A program made the position numbers and the translations under genes. From Collinsella aerofaciens (GTDB lineage: Bacteria > Actinomycetota > Coriobacteriia > Coriobacteriales > Coriobacteriaceae), in contig NZ_JADMSU010000006.1 in NCBI RefSeq assembly GCF_015561195.1, forward strand, positions 62,001 through 126,000: DNA of 64,000 bases, in the 5' to 3' direction. Positions 25,677 to 33,688 of the stretch are shown here, one piece after another. The notes beneath the pieces were generated by a model that worked only from the letters and a program-made list of their open reading frames with translations, was not told the DNA's origin and ran no database searches. Each line of letters starts with the position of its first letter. The stretch's first letter is position 1.

Positions 25677-26279
25677 ATGAAACTGTTTTTATGCTCTCAC
25701 TTTTCAAGTGTAGGAAGTCTGATAAAGGAAGAAATTGAAAATAAAAAAGTCGCATTTATTCCAACAGCTTCGCTGCGTGAAGGCTACACCGGTTATGTCG
25801 GCTCGGCTCGAAAATTATTCAAAAAGTTGGGAGCAATCGTAACTGAAATTGATATTTCAACGGAGGCTTATTCAACGATACAGTCTCTTTTTGAAGATAC
25901 GGATGTGATCTATTTTACCGGCGGAAATTCTTTTTTCCTTATAGACCAGCTCCGTAAAACGGGAACGGATGAGCTGTTGAAGAAAGAAATGGCAAAGGGA
26001 AAACTGATGATTGGTGAATCGGCAGGTGCGATTGTATGCGCTCCAAGCATCCAATATATCGAGCAAATGGATGAAAAGCCGGAGGACTACTCACAAGAAG
26101 ATGATGCAGGGCTTAATTTGATTGATTTCTATGTTCTTCCGCATTATCTTACAGCACCATTTAAGAAAGCTACCGAGATAATAATGACTGAGTTTTCGGA
26201 TTTGAATCTATGCCCAATTGACAACCGTCAGGGAATTGTAATTGATGGTGAAGGTTCAAAGGTAATTTGCAAAGACTAA
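25677..26279 (+). CDS. Peptidase S51 family protein (peptidase E-like), AT-rich
   Basis: Putative cytoplasmic serine peptidase related to dipeptidase E/YgaJ, 200 residues. The nucleophile elbow GESAGAIVCAP (Ser about residue 115), the FTGGNSFFLIDQLR block (about 82) and the LPHYL His (about 157) follow the family. The start ATG at 25677 has AAAGGAGA 7-9 bases upstream. Base composition is strikingly AT-rich (AAA, GAA, ATT and TTT codons) against GC-rich neighbours, which suggests recent transfer from a Firmicute-like donor. It lies between a hairpin array and a recombinase relic. Confidence 0.85.
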   Translation: MKLFLCSHFSSVGSLIKEEIENKKVAFIPTASLREGYTGYVGSARKLFKKLGAIVTEIDISTEAYSTIQSLFEDTDVIYFTGGNSFFLIDQLRKTGTDELLKKEMAKGKLMIGESAGAIVCAPSIQYIEQMDEKPEDYSQEDDAGLNLIDFYVLPHYLTAPFKKATEIIMTEFSDLNLCPIDNRQGIVIDGEGSKVICKD

Positions 26280-26503
26280 TTTAATAATTCCAGTTTGCTG
26301 TACTCGTTCCTAGCAGGGTTTGGGGCAGGCACGCCCCAACAAGAAGCTGTCCCAAAGGGGCAAGAATGGGGACTGCGGACGATTTCTTGGATGGATTGGC
26401 TACACTGATGTGGACAGTTCCTGGAGAGGCGCAAGAGACGGGAGGGCCGTTTACGCGTTCCTGCGCGAGGGCCGCGGGGAGGGGCTGCCTGGGTACGGCG
26501 CCT

Positions 26504-26644
26504 GTCAACTCGGTCTACGTCTTTGATGACCGGGTCGTACTCAATATCAACTTCACGGATGATGCCAAAACGGTCACCCGTGAGGAAGTGTTGGGTTCGA
26601 GTGCTGTGGACAATGTTCCAGCATGCTGGGATCGAACTCGCTAG
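26504..26644 (+). pseudogene. Remnant of a serine recombinase C-terminus
   Basis: About 46 codons ending in TAG that read VNSVYVFDDRVVLNINF, then TDDAKTVTREEVLGSS. This resembles the extreme C-terminus of large serine recombinases (YDDRxVLxxNYxDxxKTI pattern). No N-terminal or catalytic part exists upstream, and the frame before it is not protein-like. The strand conflict with the DUF523 3' end shows that it is a relic. Identification is by pattern memory only. Confidence 0.5.
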
Positions 26645-27065
26645 CCGGAATCACACGGTACCCGTGACGCAGCAGCAGATCGACAAAAACACCGTTGCCC
26701 GCAGTGAGCGTACCGCTGAACGTTCCGTCGTAGATGCGACCCGCGCCGCACGAGGGACTACGATCTTGAAGGATGCACGCAGCGATTTCGGACGGGCCGC
26801 CCGCCTGCTCGCAGATATCGAGTGCGCGCTCTGCGCCCAGGCGAAACTCGCGATCGACCGAGACGCCCTCGCAGGTACGGACCTCGCCGTTCACAATCTC
26901 GGATGGCTTGCGCGGCGTGGAAAGGCCGCCAAAGACCTCGGGGCACACCAGCAGGACCTCGGCCCCCGTGCGCTCGCAAGCCTCGACCAGCTCGCGATGG
27001 TAGTTGTCGAGCCCGTTATACTTGCAGCTCTCGCCCATCAAGCAGGCACTTACCACGATCTTCAT
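26574..27065 (-). CDS. DUF523 family protein
   Basis: A 163-residue protein with the DUF523 features: VSACLMGESCKYNG at the start (Cys-containing), EVFGGLSTPRKPSEI in the middle, and ILQDRSPSCGAGRIYDGTFSG. The function of the family is unknown; the conserved Cys residues suggest a metal or thiol role. The start at 27065 has GGGGAGAG 8 bases upstream; the longer frame includes a terminator hairpin. The last ~20 residues (SMLEHCPQHSNPTLPHG) run antisense through the recombinase relic and are probably not native, so the true C-terminus was likely replaced on insertion. Confidence 0.8.
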   Translation of the reverse strand: MKIVVSACLMGESCKYNGLDNYHRELVEACERTGAEVLLVCPEVFGGLSTPRKPSEIVNGEVRTCEGVSVDREFRLGAERALDICEQAGGPSEIAACILQDRSPSCGAGRIYDGTFSGTLTAGNGVFVDLLLRHGYRVIPASEFDPSMLEHCPQHSNPTLPHG

Positions 27066-27083
27066 ATTCAACTCTCCCCACGC

Positions 27084-27120
27084 AAAACGCCCCATTTGAG
27101 ATGGACACTCAAATGGGGCG
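27084..27120 (-). terminator. Terminator after ftsH
   Basis: Perfect 13-base arms CGCCCCATTTGAG/CTCAAATGGGGCG (27088-27100, 27108-27120), followed on the minus strand by TTTTGCG. It lies between ftsH and the DUF523 gene. Confidence 0.85.
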
Positions 27121-27141
27121 ATAGACACTGCGCAACCAGTA

Positions 27142-29049
27142 TTACTGCTGCATTGGCATCAGCGGATTCTCGCGCGTGAGGAGATTCATGAACTCCTCGC
27201 CCGTGATCGTCTCCTTCTTGTAGAGATAACGAGCCAGCTCATGGAGCTTGAACTTGTTCTCCTTGAGGATCTGCAGGGCGCGATCGTGCGCATCCTCGAT
27301 CAGCTTGGCGACAATTGCGTCCACGCGCTCGGCCGTACCGGGGGCGCAGGTGAGCGACGTGTCCTGGTTGAGGTACGCATTCTGAACGGTACCGAGCGCC
27401 ATCATGCCAAACTCGTCGGACATACCAAAGCGCGTCACCATGTTGCGAGCGAGCTTGGTGGCCTGCTCGATATCGTTGGCGGCGCCGGTCGTCATCTCGC
27501 CAAAGATAAGCTCCTCGGCTGCACGGCCACCGCAATAGACAGCGAGCTTGTCGAGCACCTCCTGGCGCGTGGTCAGGAAGCGCTCATCCTCCTCGACCTG
27601 CATGGTGTAGCCCAAAGCGCCGCTCGTACGCGGCACGATAGTGATCTTCGTAACCGGCGCAGATCCCTTCTGGCGGGCGGCAACGATGGCATGGCCGATC
27701 TCATGGTAGGACACGACCTGCTTCTCATGGTCGGACAGCACCGTGGACTTACGCTGCTGGCCAGCAATGACGACCTCCACCGACTCCTCAAAGTCGTCCT
27801 GGGTCGCGCGCTTGCGGCCCTCGCGGACGGCACGCAGGGCGCCCTCGTTGATGATGTTGGCCAGGTCGGCGCCCGAGGCACCGGGCGTGGCGCGGGCAAT
27901 CGCGGTCAGGTCGATCGGCGGCTCCGTCTTCACGCTCTTGGCGTGCAGCTCGAGGATGTTCTTGCGACCGGTCAGATCGGGCAGCTCGACGGGAATGCGG
28001 CGGTCAAAGCGGCCAGGGCGCAGTAGAGCCGGGTCAAGGCTGTCAGGCCGGTTCGTTGCAGCGAGAACGACAATACCCTTGTGGTTATCGAAGCCGTCCA
28101 TCTCGGTCAGCAGCTGGTTGAGCGTCTGCTCGCGCTCGTCGTTGCCGCTAAAGCCGCCGCCATCGCGCTTCTTGCCGATGGTATCGATCTCATCGATAAA
28201 GACGATGCACGGGGCCTTTTCCTTGGCCTGCTTAAACAGATCGCGTACCTTGGCGGCGCCACGGCCGACGAACATCTCGACGAACTCAGAACCAGAAATA
28301 CTAAAGAACGGAACGCCCGCCTCGCCGGCAACGGCCTTGGCAAGCAGGGTCTTACCCGTACCCGGAGGGCCGACAAGGAGGGCACCGCGCGGCAGCTTGG
28401 CGCCGATCTCCTCGTAGCGCTGCGGCTTCTCCAGAAAGTCGACGACCTCCTTGAGGGACTCCTTGGCCTCTTCCTGGCCGGCGACATCCTTAAAGGTCAC
28501 GCCCACGTCCTTGGAGGCGATCACGCGCGCGCCGGACTTACCCAGTCCACCGCCGCCAAAACCACCGCCGCCAAAGTTCATCGAGGGACCGTCATCGCCC
28601 ATGGCCTTCTTCATGCGGCGGTTGAGCCACCAGCCAATGAGGAAGAAGATCGCCATGGGAAGAATGAGGGTGAGCAGGTAGTAGGTCATCAAACCCGAGT
28701 TCTTATCGGGAACGACCGACTCCAGCGAAGCGCCAGACTCAAGCACGCGATCGGTAAAACCCGCATCATTCGGCACACCGGTCGTCTTGTAGGCGATGTT
28801 CTCGTCCTCGCCCTTCTTGGTGTAATAAATCGTGTAATCGTCCGTGTTGTACTCGACCTTGTCGACGCTCTTCTTATCGAGCGCTTTGACAAACGTCGAG
28901 TAATCGGTCTTCGTAATCTGCTGCGTGTGACCGATGTTGGGGAACAGAACGGTCGAGAGCACGAGGTAGACGACGAAGGCGATGAGCACGTAGAGGATCA
29001 TATTCCGTCTACGTTTATTGTCATCCATCTCCATCTGCTTGAACTCCAT
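27142..29049 (-). CDS. ftsH: ATP-dependent zinc metalloprotease FtsH
   Basis: Membrane-bound AAA+ protease degrading misfolded membrane proteins and short-lived regulators, 635 residues. Two transmembrane helices (about 15-31 and 113-133) flank an extracellular domain. A Gly-rich linker follows, then Walker [12 protein letters not shown] (about 226), Walker [12 protein letters not shown], the SRH region with RPGRFDR, and the zinc motif HEIGH (about 452). The start may be ATG at 29049 or the later ATG 29034 (MEMDDN), which has GGAG about 9 bases upstream. It is divergent from cobO and closed by the terminator at 27084. Confidence 0.95.
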   Translation of the reverse strand: MEFKQMEMDDNKRRRNMILYVLIAFVVYLVLSTVLFPNIGHTQQITKTDYSTFVKALDKKSVDKVEYNTDDYTIYYTKKGEDENIAYKTTGVPNDAGFTDRVLESGASLESVVPDKNSGLMTYYLLTLILPMAIFFLIGWWLNRRMKKAMGDDGPSMNFGGGGFGGGGLGKSGARVIASKDVGVTFKDVAGQEEAKESLKEVVDFLEKPQRYEEIGAKLPRGALLVGPPGTGKTLLAKAVAGEAGVPFFSISGSEFVEMFVGRGAAKVRDLFKQAKEKAPCIVFIDEIDTIGKKRDGGGFSGNDEREQTLNQLLTEMDGFDNHKGIVVLAATNRPDSLDPALLRPGRFDRRIPVELPDLTGRKNILELHAKSVKTEPPIDLTAIARATPGASGADLANIINEGALRAVREGRKRATQDDFEESVEVVIAGQQRKSTVLSDHEKQVVSYHEIGHAIVAARQKGSAPVTKITIVPRTSGALGYTMQVEEDERFLTTRQEVLDKLAVYCGGRAAEELIFGEMTTGAANDIEQATKLARNMVTRFGMSDEFGMMALGTVQNAYLNQDTSLTCAPGTAERVDAIVAKLIEDAHDRALQILKENKFKLHELARYLYKKETITGEEFMNLLTRENPLMPMQQ

Positions 29050-29126
29050 CTACTGGGGTTGATAATGCTATCTAGAATACCCAACCGGGACGGCGATAAA
29101 CCGACGCCGGGCACGAAAGGACAGAG

Positions 29127-29612
29127 ATGGCATCACTGGAAGTCGGCAAGGTTCAGATCTACACGGGCGACGGCAAGGGCAAGACGACGGCTGCGCTGGG
29201 GCTCGCGCTGCGCGCCACGGGCTATGGACTTAACGTGCTCATGCTTCAGTTTGCCAAGAAGCTGCACTGCGCCGAACATGACGCGGCACCTCGATTGGGG
29301 CTACGCATCGTACAAGCCGACCGCGACACGCCCGGAGCCTGTGCCGCACAGATCATGGAGCTGGCGCGAGAGCAGATTAGCCAGGTCGATGTGCTGATCT
29401 TGGATGAGCTGGGGGAAGCCATGCGACGGGGCTTTGTGACGCGCGAAGATGTTGAAGCGTTGATTGCGATGAAACCAACCATCACGGAGCTCGTGCTCAC
29501 CGGCCGCGGGCTGCTGCCCCTCGCCGATCTTGCCGACCTAGTAACCGAAATGCGCCCCGTCAAACACTACTTCGACGAAGGCCTCCTAGCCCGCCAAGGC
29601 ATCGAATACTAG
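29127..29612 (+). CDS. Cob(I)yrinic acid a,c-diamide adenosyltransferase family (CobO/BtuR)
   Basis: ATP:corrinoid adenosyltransferase of the CobO/CobA type, 161 residues. The P-loop GDGKGKTTAALGLALRATG is at residues 14-32. The Walker B-like segment DVLILDELGEAMRRG (about 88-102) and VLTGRG (about 122) match the family, as does the C-terminal RPVKHYFDEGLLARQGIEY. AAAGGA is 7 bases before the ATG. No other cobalamin genes are nearby; it may serve corrinoid salvage, or it may be a related P-loop protein with another role. The stop codon lies in the repeat at 29609. Confidence 0.82.
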   Translation: MASLEVGKVQIYTGDGKGKTTAALGLALRATGYGLNVLMLQFAKKLHCAEHDAAPRLGLRIVQADRDTPGACAAQIMELAREQISQVDVLILDELGEAMRRGFVTREDVEALIAMKPTITELVLTGRGLLPLADLADLVTEMRPVKHYFDEGLLARQGIEY

Positions 29613-29638
29613 CCATTGCGGACGTCCCCAATGGCTAG
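29609..29638. repeat. 30-base palindrome containing the stop codons of two converging genes
   Basis: CTAGCCATTGCGG and its complement around ACGT make a near-perfect palindrome; the cobO TAG (29610-29612) and the MATE TAG (29635-29637) sit symmetrically. It shares the core CATTG..GACGTCCCCAATG with 49829-49852. It may act as a bidirectional terminator or as a REP-like element. Confidence 0.75.
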
Positions 29639-30984
29639 GCGGTGGCGCGGCCTAGCCAGTTGCCGCTGTGGTGGTAGATGGTGAACATTGTGGCCGTGAT
29701 AAGCCAGGTTACGGGGTAAACCAGCAGCAGGTGCTCAAGCGATGGATCGAACGGCATAATCGCAAACACCCAGATCACCCTGAGCACGACAGTGCCAAAA
29801 ATCGTGAGCAGCATGGGCTGCAAGCTCACGCCGGCACCGCGAATGGAGCCCGACGCGTTTTCGATAATCGAGAAGATCGCGTAGAACGGCGCGATAAAAT
29901 GAAGAATCGTCGTGGTGTACGCCGAAATCGAAGCATCGTCGACAAACAGACGCGACAACGGACCCGAGAACACCAGCAGCACGGCAGACAGGCCACCAAT
30001 GAGCATAAACGACAGCACGAGCGACGTATGGTAGCCCTTGCGCATACGCTCGTAGTTGCGTGCGCCAAAGTTCTGTGCCGAGAACGTGGTGATCGAAACG
30101 CCAAGCGCCTCGGTAACCATCCAGACAATGCCATCCAAACGGCCCGAAAGACCCCACGCCGTGGTGACATCGGCACCAAACGAATTGACCGACACCTGAA
30201 TCAAAACGTTGGAAATCGAATACGCAGCAGACTGAAAGCCAAGCGGCAGACCACACGAGATCATGCTCTTACAAATGCCAGGATCAATGCCGAGTTTGGA
30301 CAGTGAAAGCCGCCACGCACCCGGTGCGTGCATCATACGAATCACGATCATCGTGGCGTTGGAGCAAATGGTCAGCGCCACCGCGATGCCGCAGCCCAGA
30401 GCCTCCATATGAAGCACGGCAACGAAAATGACATCCAGCACCGCATTAACAAGGCAGCCGGAAGCGATGATCACAGCAGGCCCGCGCGTGTCGCCCACGG
30501 CGCGCAGCAGTGCCGTTCCCATATTGAGCAGCAGCGCCGCAACCATGGCGGCAAAATAACAACGAGCATAGGCCACGCCCTCGGCCAATAGTTCATGCGG
30601 CGTGTTCATAAGCACCAGCATGGGCTCAACGAACACTATGCCAAGAATCGAGAAAACGATACCGCCCACCAGCGCGAGCGTCATGGCCGTATGGACCGAA
30701 CGACTCAGTCGCTCATCATCGTGCTGGCCAAAATACTGACCGGTAATGACCGCGCAGCCGGCACCGACTCCAACGCAAAAACCAATGCAGAGCTCGGTGA
30801 GCACCATCGTGGCCTGAATGCCACCCAGCGCGAGCTTGCCGCCAAACTGGCCGACAATATAGGTACCGATAAGCGTGTAGGCCTGCTGAAAAAACGAACT
30901 AAAAAAGATGGGAACGCACAGCGAAAGCAGCTGCTGCCAAATAACACCCTGCGTTACATCGATAGCCGTAGATTTCTTAGCCAC
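29635..30984 (-). CDS. MATE family efflux transporter
   Basis: Multidrug/toxin extrusion-type exporter driven by Na+ or H+, 449 residues, with about twelve hydrophobic helices in two related halves. The first contains VPIFFSSFFQQAYTLIGTYIVGQFGG, VGVGAGCAVITGQYFGQHD and MNTPHELLAEGVAYARCYFAA. The start GTG at 30984 has GGAGG 5 bases upstream; the longer frame has no such site. Its stop lies within the palindrome at 29609-29638. A hexanucleotide tandem repeat lies in its leader (31033-31056). The substrate cannot be told. Confidence 0.9.
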   Translation of the reverse strand: MAKKSTAIDVTQGVIWQQLLSLCVPIFFSSFFQQAYTLIGTYIVGQFGGKLALGGIQATMVLTELCIGFCVGVGAGCAVITGQYFGQHDDERLSRSVHTAMTLALVGGIVFSILGIVFVEPMLVLMNTPHELLAEGVAYARCYFAAMVAALLLNMGTALLRAVGDTRGPAVIIASGCLVNAVLDVIFVAVLHMEALGCGIAVALTICSNATMIVIRMMHAPGAWRLSLSKLGIDPGICKSMISCGLPLGFQSAAYSISNVLIQVSVNSFGADVTTAWGLSGRLDGIVWMVTEALGVSITTFSAQNFGARNYERMRKGYHTSLVLSFMLIGGLSAVLLVFSGPLSRLFVDDASISAYTTTILHFIAPFYAIFSIIENASGSIRGAGVSLQPMLLTIFGTVVLRVIWVFAIMPFDPSLEHLLLVYPVTWLITATMFTIYHHSGNWLGRATA

Positions 30985-31032
30985 ACGCCCTCCCCAAAAG
31001 CGTACGTCAAACAACAAAACAGCGATTTAGAA

Positions 31033-31056
31033 CCAAAGCCAAAGCCAAAGCCAAAA
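31033..31056. repeat. Hexanucleotide tandem repeat in the MATE leader
   Basis: Three perfect CCAAAG units and a fourth, CCAAAA, about 50-72 bases upstream of the MATE start. The number could vary by slippage. Confidence 0.8.
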
Positions 31057-31121
31057 CCAGCTTAGCACCGGCCGGCGGCAACCGAAACACCCCGAATTAG
31101 AGCGCGGTGCGAAATATTTGC

Positions 31122-32036
31122 CTAGTGATACAAACCCGGCTGGTAGTGATACTCGTTGCTCACGTGCGGGCACAGCTGCCAAAAGGCGACGGCACTCGCC
31201 GCGGCCACGTTGAGCGAATCGACCCCGTGCGCCATCGGAATGCGCACGGCTCGGTCGCAGCCGGCAATGGTCTTGGCGCCCAAGCCAGCACCCTCGGTTC
31301 CCATAAAGATTGCCAGGCGGTCAATCTCCTGCAGCGCGGGATCGTCCAGCGAAACGGAGTCATCCGTCAACGCCATGGCGGCACACGAAAAGCCGGCATC
31401 GCGCAGCGCCGCCAGCCCATCATGCGGCCATACGCGCGCCTCGCTGCCAATGCGCGTCCAGGGCACCTGGAACACCGTGCCCATGCTCACGCGGGCCGAG
31501 CGACGGTACAGCGGATCGCAGCACGTAGGGCTCACCAGAATGCCGTCGACATTGAGAGCGGCAGCCGAGCGGAAAATCGCGCCCACATTTGTGTGGTCGA
31601 CAATGCCCTCGAGCACGCACACGCGCACTGGGCGCTCCCCCGCCGCCTCGACGACGCCGCCCAAGAACTCATCAACCGGAATCTGTCGCGGGCGACGGAA
31701 TGCCGCGAGCGCACCGCGCGTCACGTTAAAACCCGTCAGCTGCTCCATGAGCTCCATCGAGGCCACGAACACGGGAACCGGACCCGCGCCCTCGCGTGCC
31801 GCCAGGCGCTCAAACAGCGGCATCATCTGGTCGAGCCAGCGCTCGCCCAAAAGAAAGCTCACCGGCTCATATCCGGCGCGAACCGCACGCTCGATGACCT
31901 TGGCACTCTCGGCGATAAAGATGCCCTTTTGCGGCTCCAGCACGCAGCGCAGCTCGCGCTCGGTCAGTCGCACGTAGGCATCGAGCCGCTCGTCCTCGAG
32001 CGAATCAATTCGCAGCACCTCAACGGCATCAGTCAT
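31122..32036 (-). CDS. TrmH/SpoU family RNA methyltransferase
   Basis: SPOUT-fold RNA 2'-O-methyltransferase of about 304 residues. An N-terminal substrate-binding domain (FIAESAKVIERAVRAG) is followed by the knotted domain with motifs NVGAIFRSAAALNVDGILV (about residue 156), GTEGAGLG (about 255) and IPMAHGVDSLNVAAASAVAFWQL (about 275). The target RNA is not predictable. The start at 32036 (MTDAVE) has AAGGG about 13 bases upstream; an upstream GTG/ATG at 32069 would add 11 Cys-rich residues. Confidence 0.9.
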   Translation of the reverse strand: MTDAVEVLRIDSLEDERLDAYVRLTERELRCVLEPQKGIFIAESAKVIERAVRAGYEPVSFLLGERWLDQMMPLFERLAAREGAGPVPVFVASMELMEQLTGFNVTRGALAAFRRPRQIPVDEFLGGVVEAAGERPVRVCVLEGIVDHTNVGAIFRSAAALNVDGILVSPTCCDPLYRRSARVSMGTVFQVPWTRIGSEARVWPHDGLAALRDAGFSCAAMALTDDSVSLDDPALQEIDRLAIFMGTEGAGLGAKTIAGCDRAVRIPMAHGVDSLNVAAASAVAFWQLCPHVSNEYHYQPGLYH

Positions 32037-32145
32037 AGCAGCCAGCCCGCACCCTTCTTTACAGCACATCTATACCAAACGAGGCGACGCTAAGCGCCGC
32101 CCCATACATTCAAACAATCCGATGATACCGTTCACGCCGGACGAT

Positions 32146-32664
32146 TTACGTCTCAACGCGACGATACGTTACGAACTCATAATCGACACCCTCGTCGCCC
32201 TCGCCCGAGGCAATCGTGGCAACCCCTTCGCGCCGCGCAACTTCCCACGCGGGATCGGCGTCCAAGTTGGGAAAGTACGTGTCCACGGGATGGACGCAGT
32301 GGTTATGCGTGACCTCGGCCTCCACGCAGTACGGCAAAAACTGCCGATAGACATCGCCGCCGCCGAGCACCCAGGCAACGGGCTCATCGGCAACCGCGGC
32401 GAGCGCCTCGCCGATACTATGCACCACGTCGACGCCCTCGGGCGTAAAATCCTCGTCGCGCGTGAGCACGATATTGCGACGATTCTTGAGCGGACGTCCA
32501 CCGGGAAAACTCAGCAGCGTCTTGCGTCCCATGATAACCGGACAGCCCTTGGTACACGCCACAAAATGGCGCATGTCGGCGCGATTGGACACGACCATAT
32601 CGCCCTCGCAGCCAATGCCCCAGTCTTCACACACGGCGACGATGGCAGAAAGCTCACACGTCAT
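32146..32664 (-). CDS. folA: Dihydrofolate reductase
   Basis: Reduces dihydrofolate to tetrahydrofolate with NADPH, about 172 residues. The start reads MTCELSAIVAV then WGIGCEGDMVV. MGRKTLLSFPGGRPLKNRRNIVLTR follows, then the WVLGGGDVYRQFLPY segment near residue ~105. The family's active-site acidic residue corresponds to the Asp of RADMRHF. The ATG at 32664 overlaps the thyA stop region, so the two are coupled. It works with ThyA, which produces dihydrofolate. Confidence 0.93.
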   Translation of the reverse strand: MTCELSAIVAVCEDWGIGCEGDMVVSNRADMRHFVACTKGCPVIMGRKTLLSFPGGRPLKNRRNIVLTRDEDFTPEGVDVVHSIGEALAAVADEPVAWVLGGGDVYRQFLPYCVEAEVTHNHCVHPVDTYFPNLDADPAWEVARREGVATIASGEGDEGVDYEFVTYRRVET

Positions 32665-32673
32665 ACCTGCCAC

Positions 32674-33522
32674 CTATACCGCAATGGGGATGTTCTTGAC
32701 CTGCGGGCCGTGCTCGTAGCCCTCGACGATCAGGTCGTCGGTCGTAAACGCGTAGAAATCGTGCACATCGGGGTTAAGCGTTACCTTGGGCGCCGCAAAC
32801 TGCGGACGCTCGATAAGTTCGCGGACGATGTCGACATGGCGGTCGTAAATGTGGGCATCGGCAATCACATGCAGCAGCTCGCCGGGAATCATATCGACCG
32901 ACTGCGCGACCATCATCAGCAAGATGGCGTACTGGCACACGTTCCAGTTGTTCGCGGCCAAAATGTCCTGGCTGCGCTGGTTGAGAATCATGTTGAGCGT
33001 GGGCTTATCGTCCTGCGGGCGCTGTGTCACGTTATACGTCACGCTGTAGGCGCACGGATACAGGTGCATCTCGGAAAGGTCGCTAAACACGTAGGTATTC
33101 GTCATAATGCGGCGGCTGTACGGCGTGTTCTTAAGGTCGTACAGCACACGGTCCATCTGATCGAAGTCACCCTCGGCATAATGGCTCTTCTGCCCAATCT
33201 GATACCCGTAGGCCTTGCCGATGGAGCCGGTCTCGTCGGCCCACTCATCCCAAATATGGCTGTTGAGGTCATGCACGTTATTGGACTTCTTTTGATAGAT
33301 CCATAGGATCTCATCCATGGCAGATTTGAGGGCCGTACGACGCAGGGTAAGCGCCGGAAACTCCTCACGCAGGTCGTAGCGGGCCGTGACGCCAAAGTTT
33401 TTAATGGTATAAGCAGGGGTGCCGTCCTCCCACACCGGGCGGACCTTTTGGCCCTCGGTGGTGGTGCCATGGTCCAGAATATCGCGGCACATGGATACAA
33501 ACTGTTGATCAGCCTTGCTCAT
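32674..33522 (-). CDS. thyA: Thymidylate synthase (B. subtilis ThyA type)
   Basis: Converts dUMP to dTMP with methylene-tetrahydrofolate, 282 residues. The catalytic Cys is in MHLYPCAYSVTYNV (about residue 155) instead of the classical PPCHxxxQF, as in the B. subtilis ThyA subfamily. TPAYTIKNFG, WIYQKKSNNVHDL, the QRSQDILAANNWNVCQYAIL block and ADAHIYDRH are conserved. The start at 33522 has AGGAGGG 5 bases upstream. It is first of thyA-folA and divergent from the DUF134-NifX gene, with two palindromes between. Confidence 0.94.
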   Translation of the reverse strand: MSKADQQFVSMCRDILDHGTTTEGQKVRPVWEDGTPAYTIKNFGVTARYDLREEFPALTLRRTALKSAMDEILWIYQKKSNNVHDLNSHIWDEWADETGSIGKAYGYQIGQKSHYAEGDFDQMDRVLYDLKNTPYSRRIMTNTYVFSDLSEMHLYPCAYSVTYNVTQRPQDDKPTLNMILNQRSQDILAANNWNVCQYAILLMMVAQSVDMIPGELLHVIADAHIYDRHVDIVRELIERPQFAAPKVTLNPDVHDFYAFTTDDLIVEGYEHGPQVKNIPIAV

Positions 33523-33607
33523 TGACCCTCCTGTCAGTCGCCTATAAGCGATTTTTATTGTAGCCCAGGCGCACGCGGCCCCACAGCCCAAACATAAGCC
33601 CTCATTT

Positions 33608-33627
33608 TCTGACATATGCCAGAAATA
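33608..33627. promoter_or_regulatory. 20-base palindrome, candidate operator between thyA and the DUF134-NifX gene
   Basis: TTTCTGACATATGCCAGAAA, an inverted repeat with one A/C mismatch per half and the core CATATG. It shares CTGACATATG/TGACATATG with 33663-33674, whose centre is 51 bp away. Confidence 0.6.
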
Positions 33628-33631
33628 CCTT

Positions 33632-33659
33632 GCGTGGTTCCTCATGCGCGCTATTCTAT
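33632..33659 (+). promoter_or_regulatory. Candidate promoter of the DUF134-NifX gene
   Basis: TTGCGT (33632-33637), a 16-base spacer and TATTCT (33654-33659), lying between the two palindromes, 30 bases before the ATG. Confidence 0.5.
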
Positions 33660-33662
33660 TGT

Positions 33663-33674
33663 TGACATATGTCA
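33663..33674. promoter_or_regulatory. 12-base palindrome, candidate operator
   Basis: Perfect TGACATATGTCA just downstream of the predicted start point of the regulator transcript; suited to autorepression. Confidence 0.6.
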
Positions 33675-33688
33675 GGTTTGGAGTGTGC

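Noticed and set aside
26366-26503. Protein-coding upstream part of the recombinase-like frame
   Set aside because: The translation is not protein-like (no domain, Arg/Ala/Gly-rich by composition); only the last ~46 codons resemble a recombinase.
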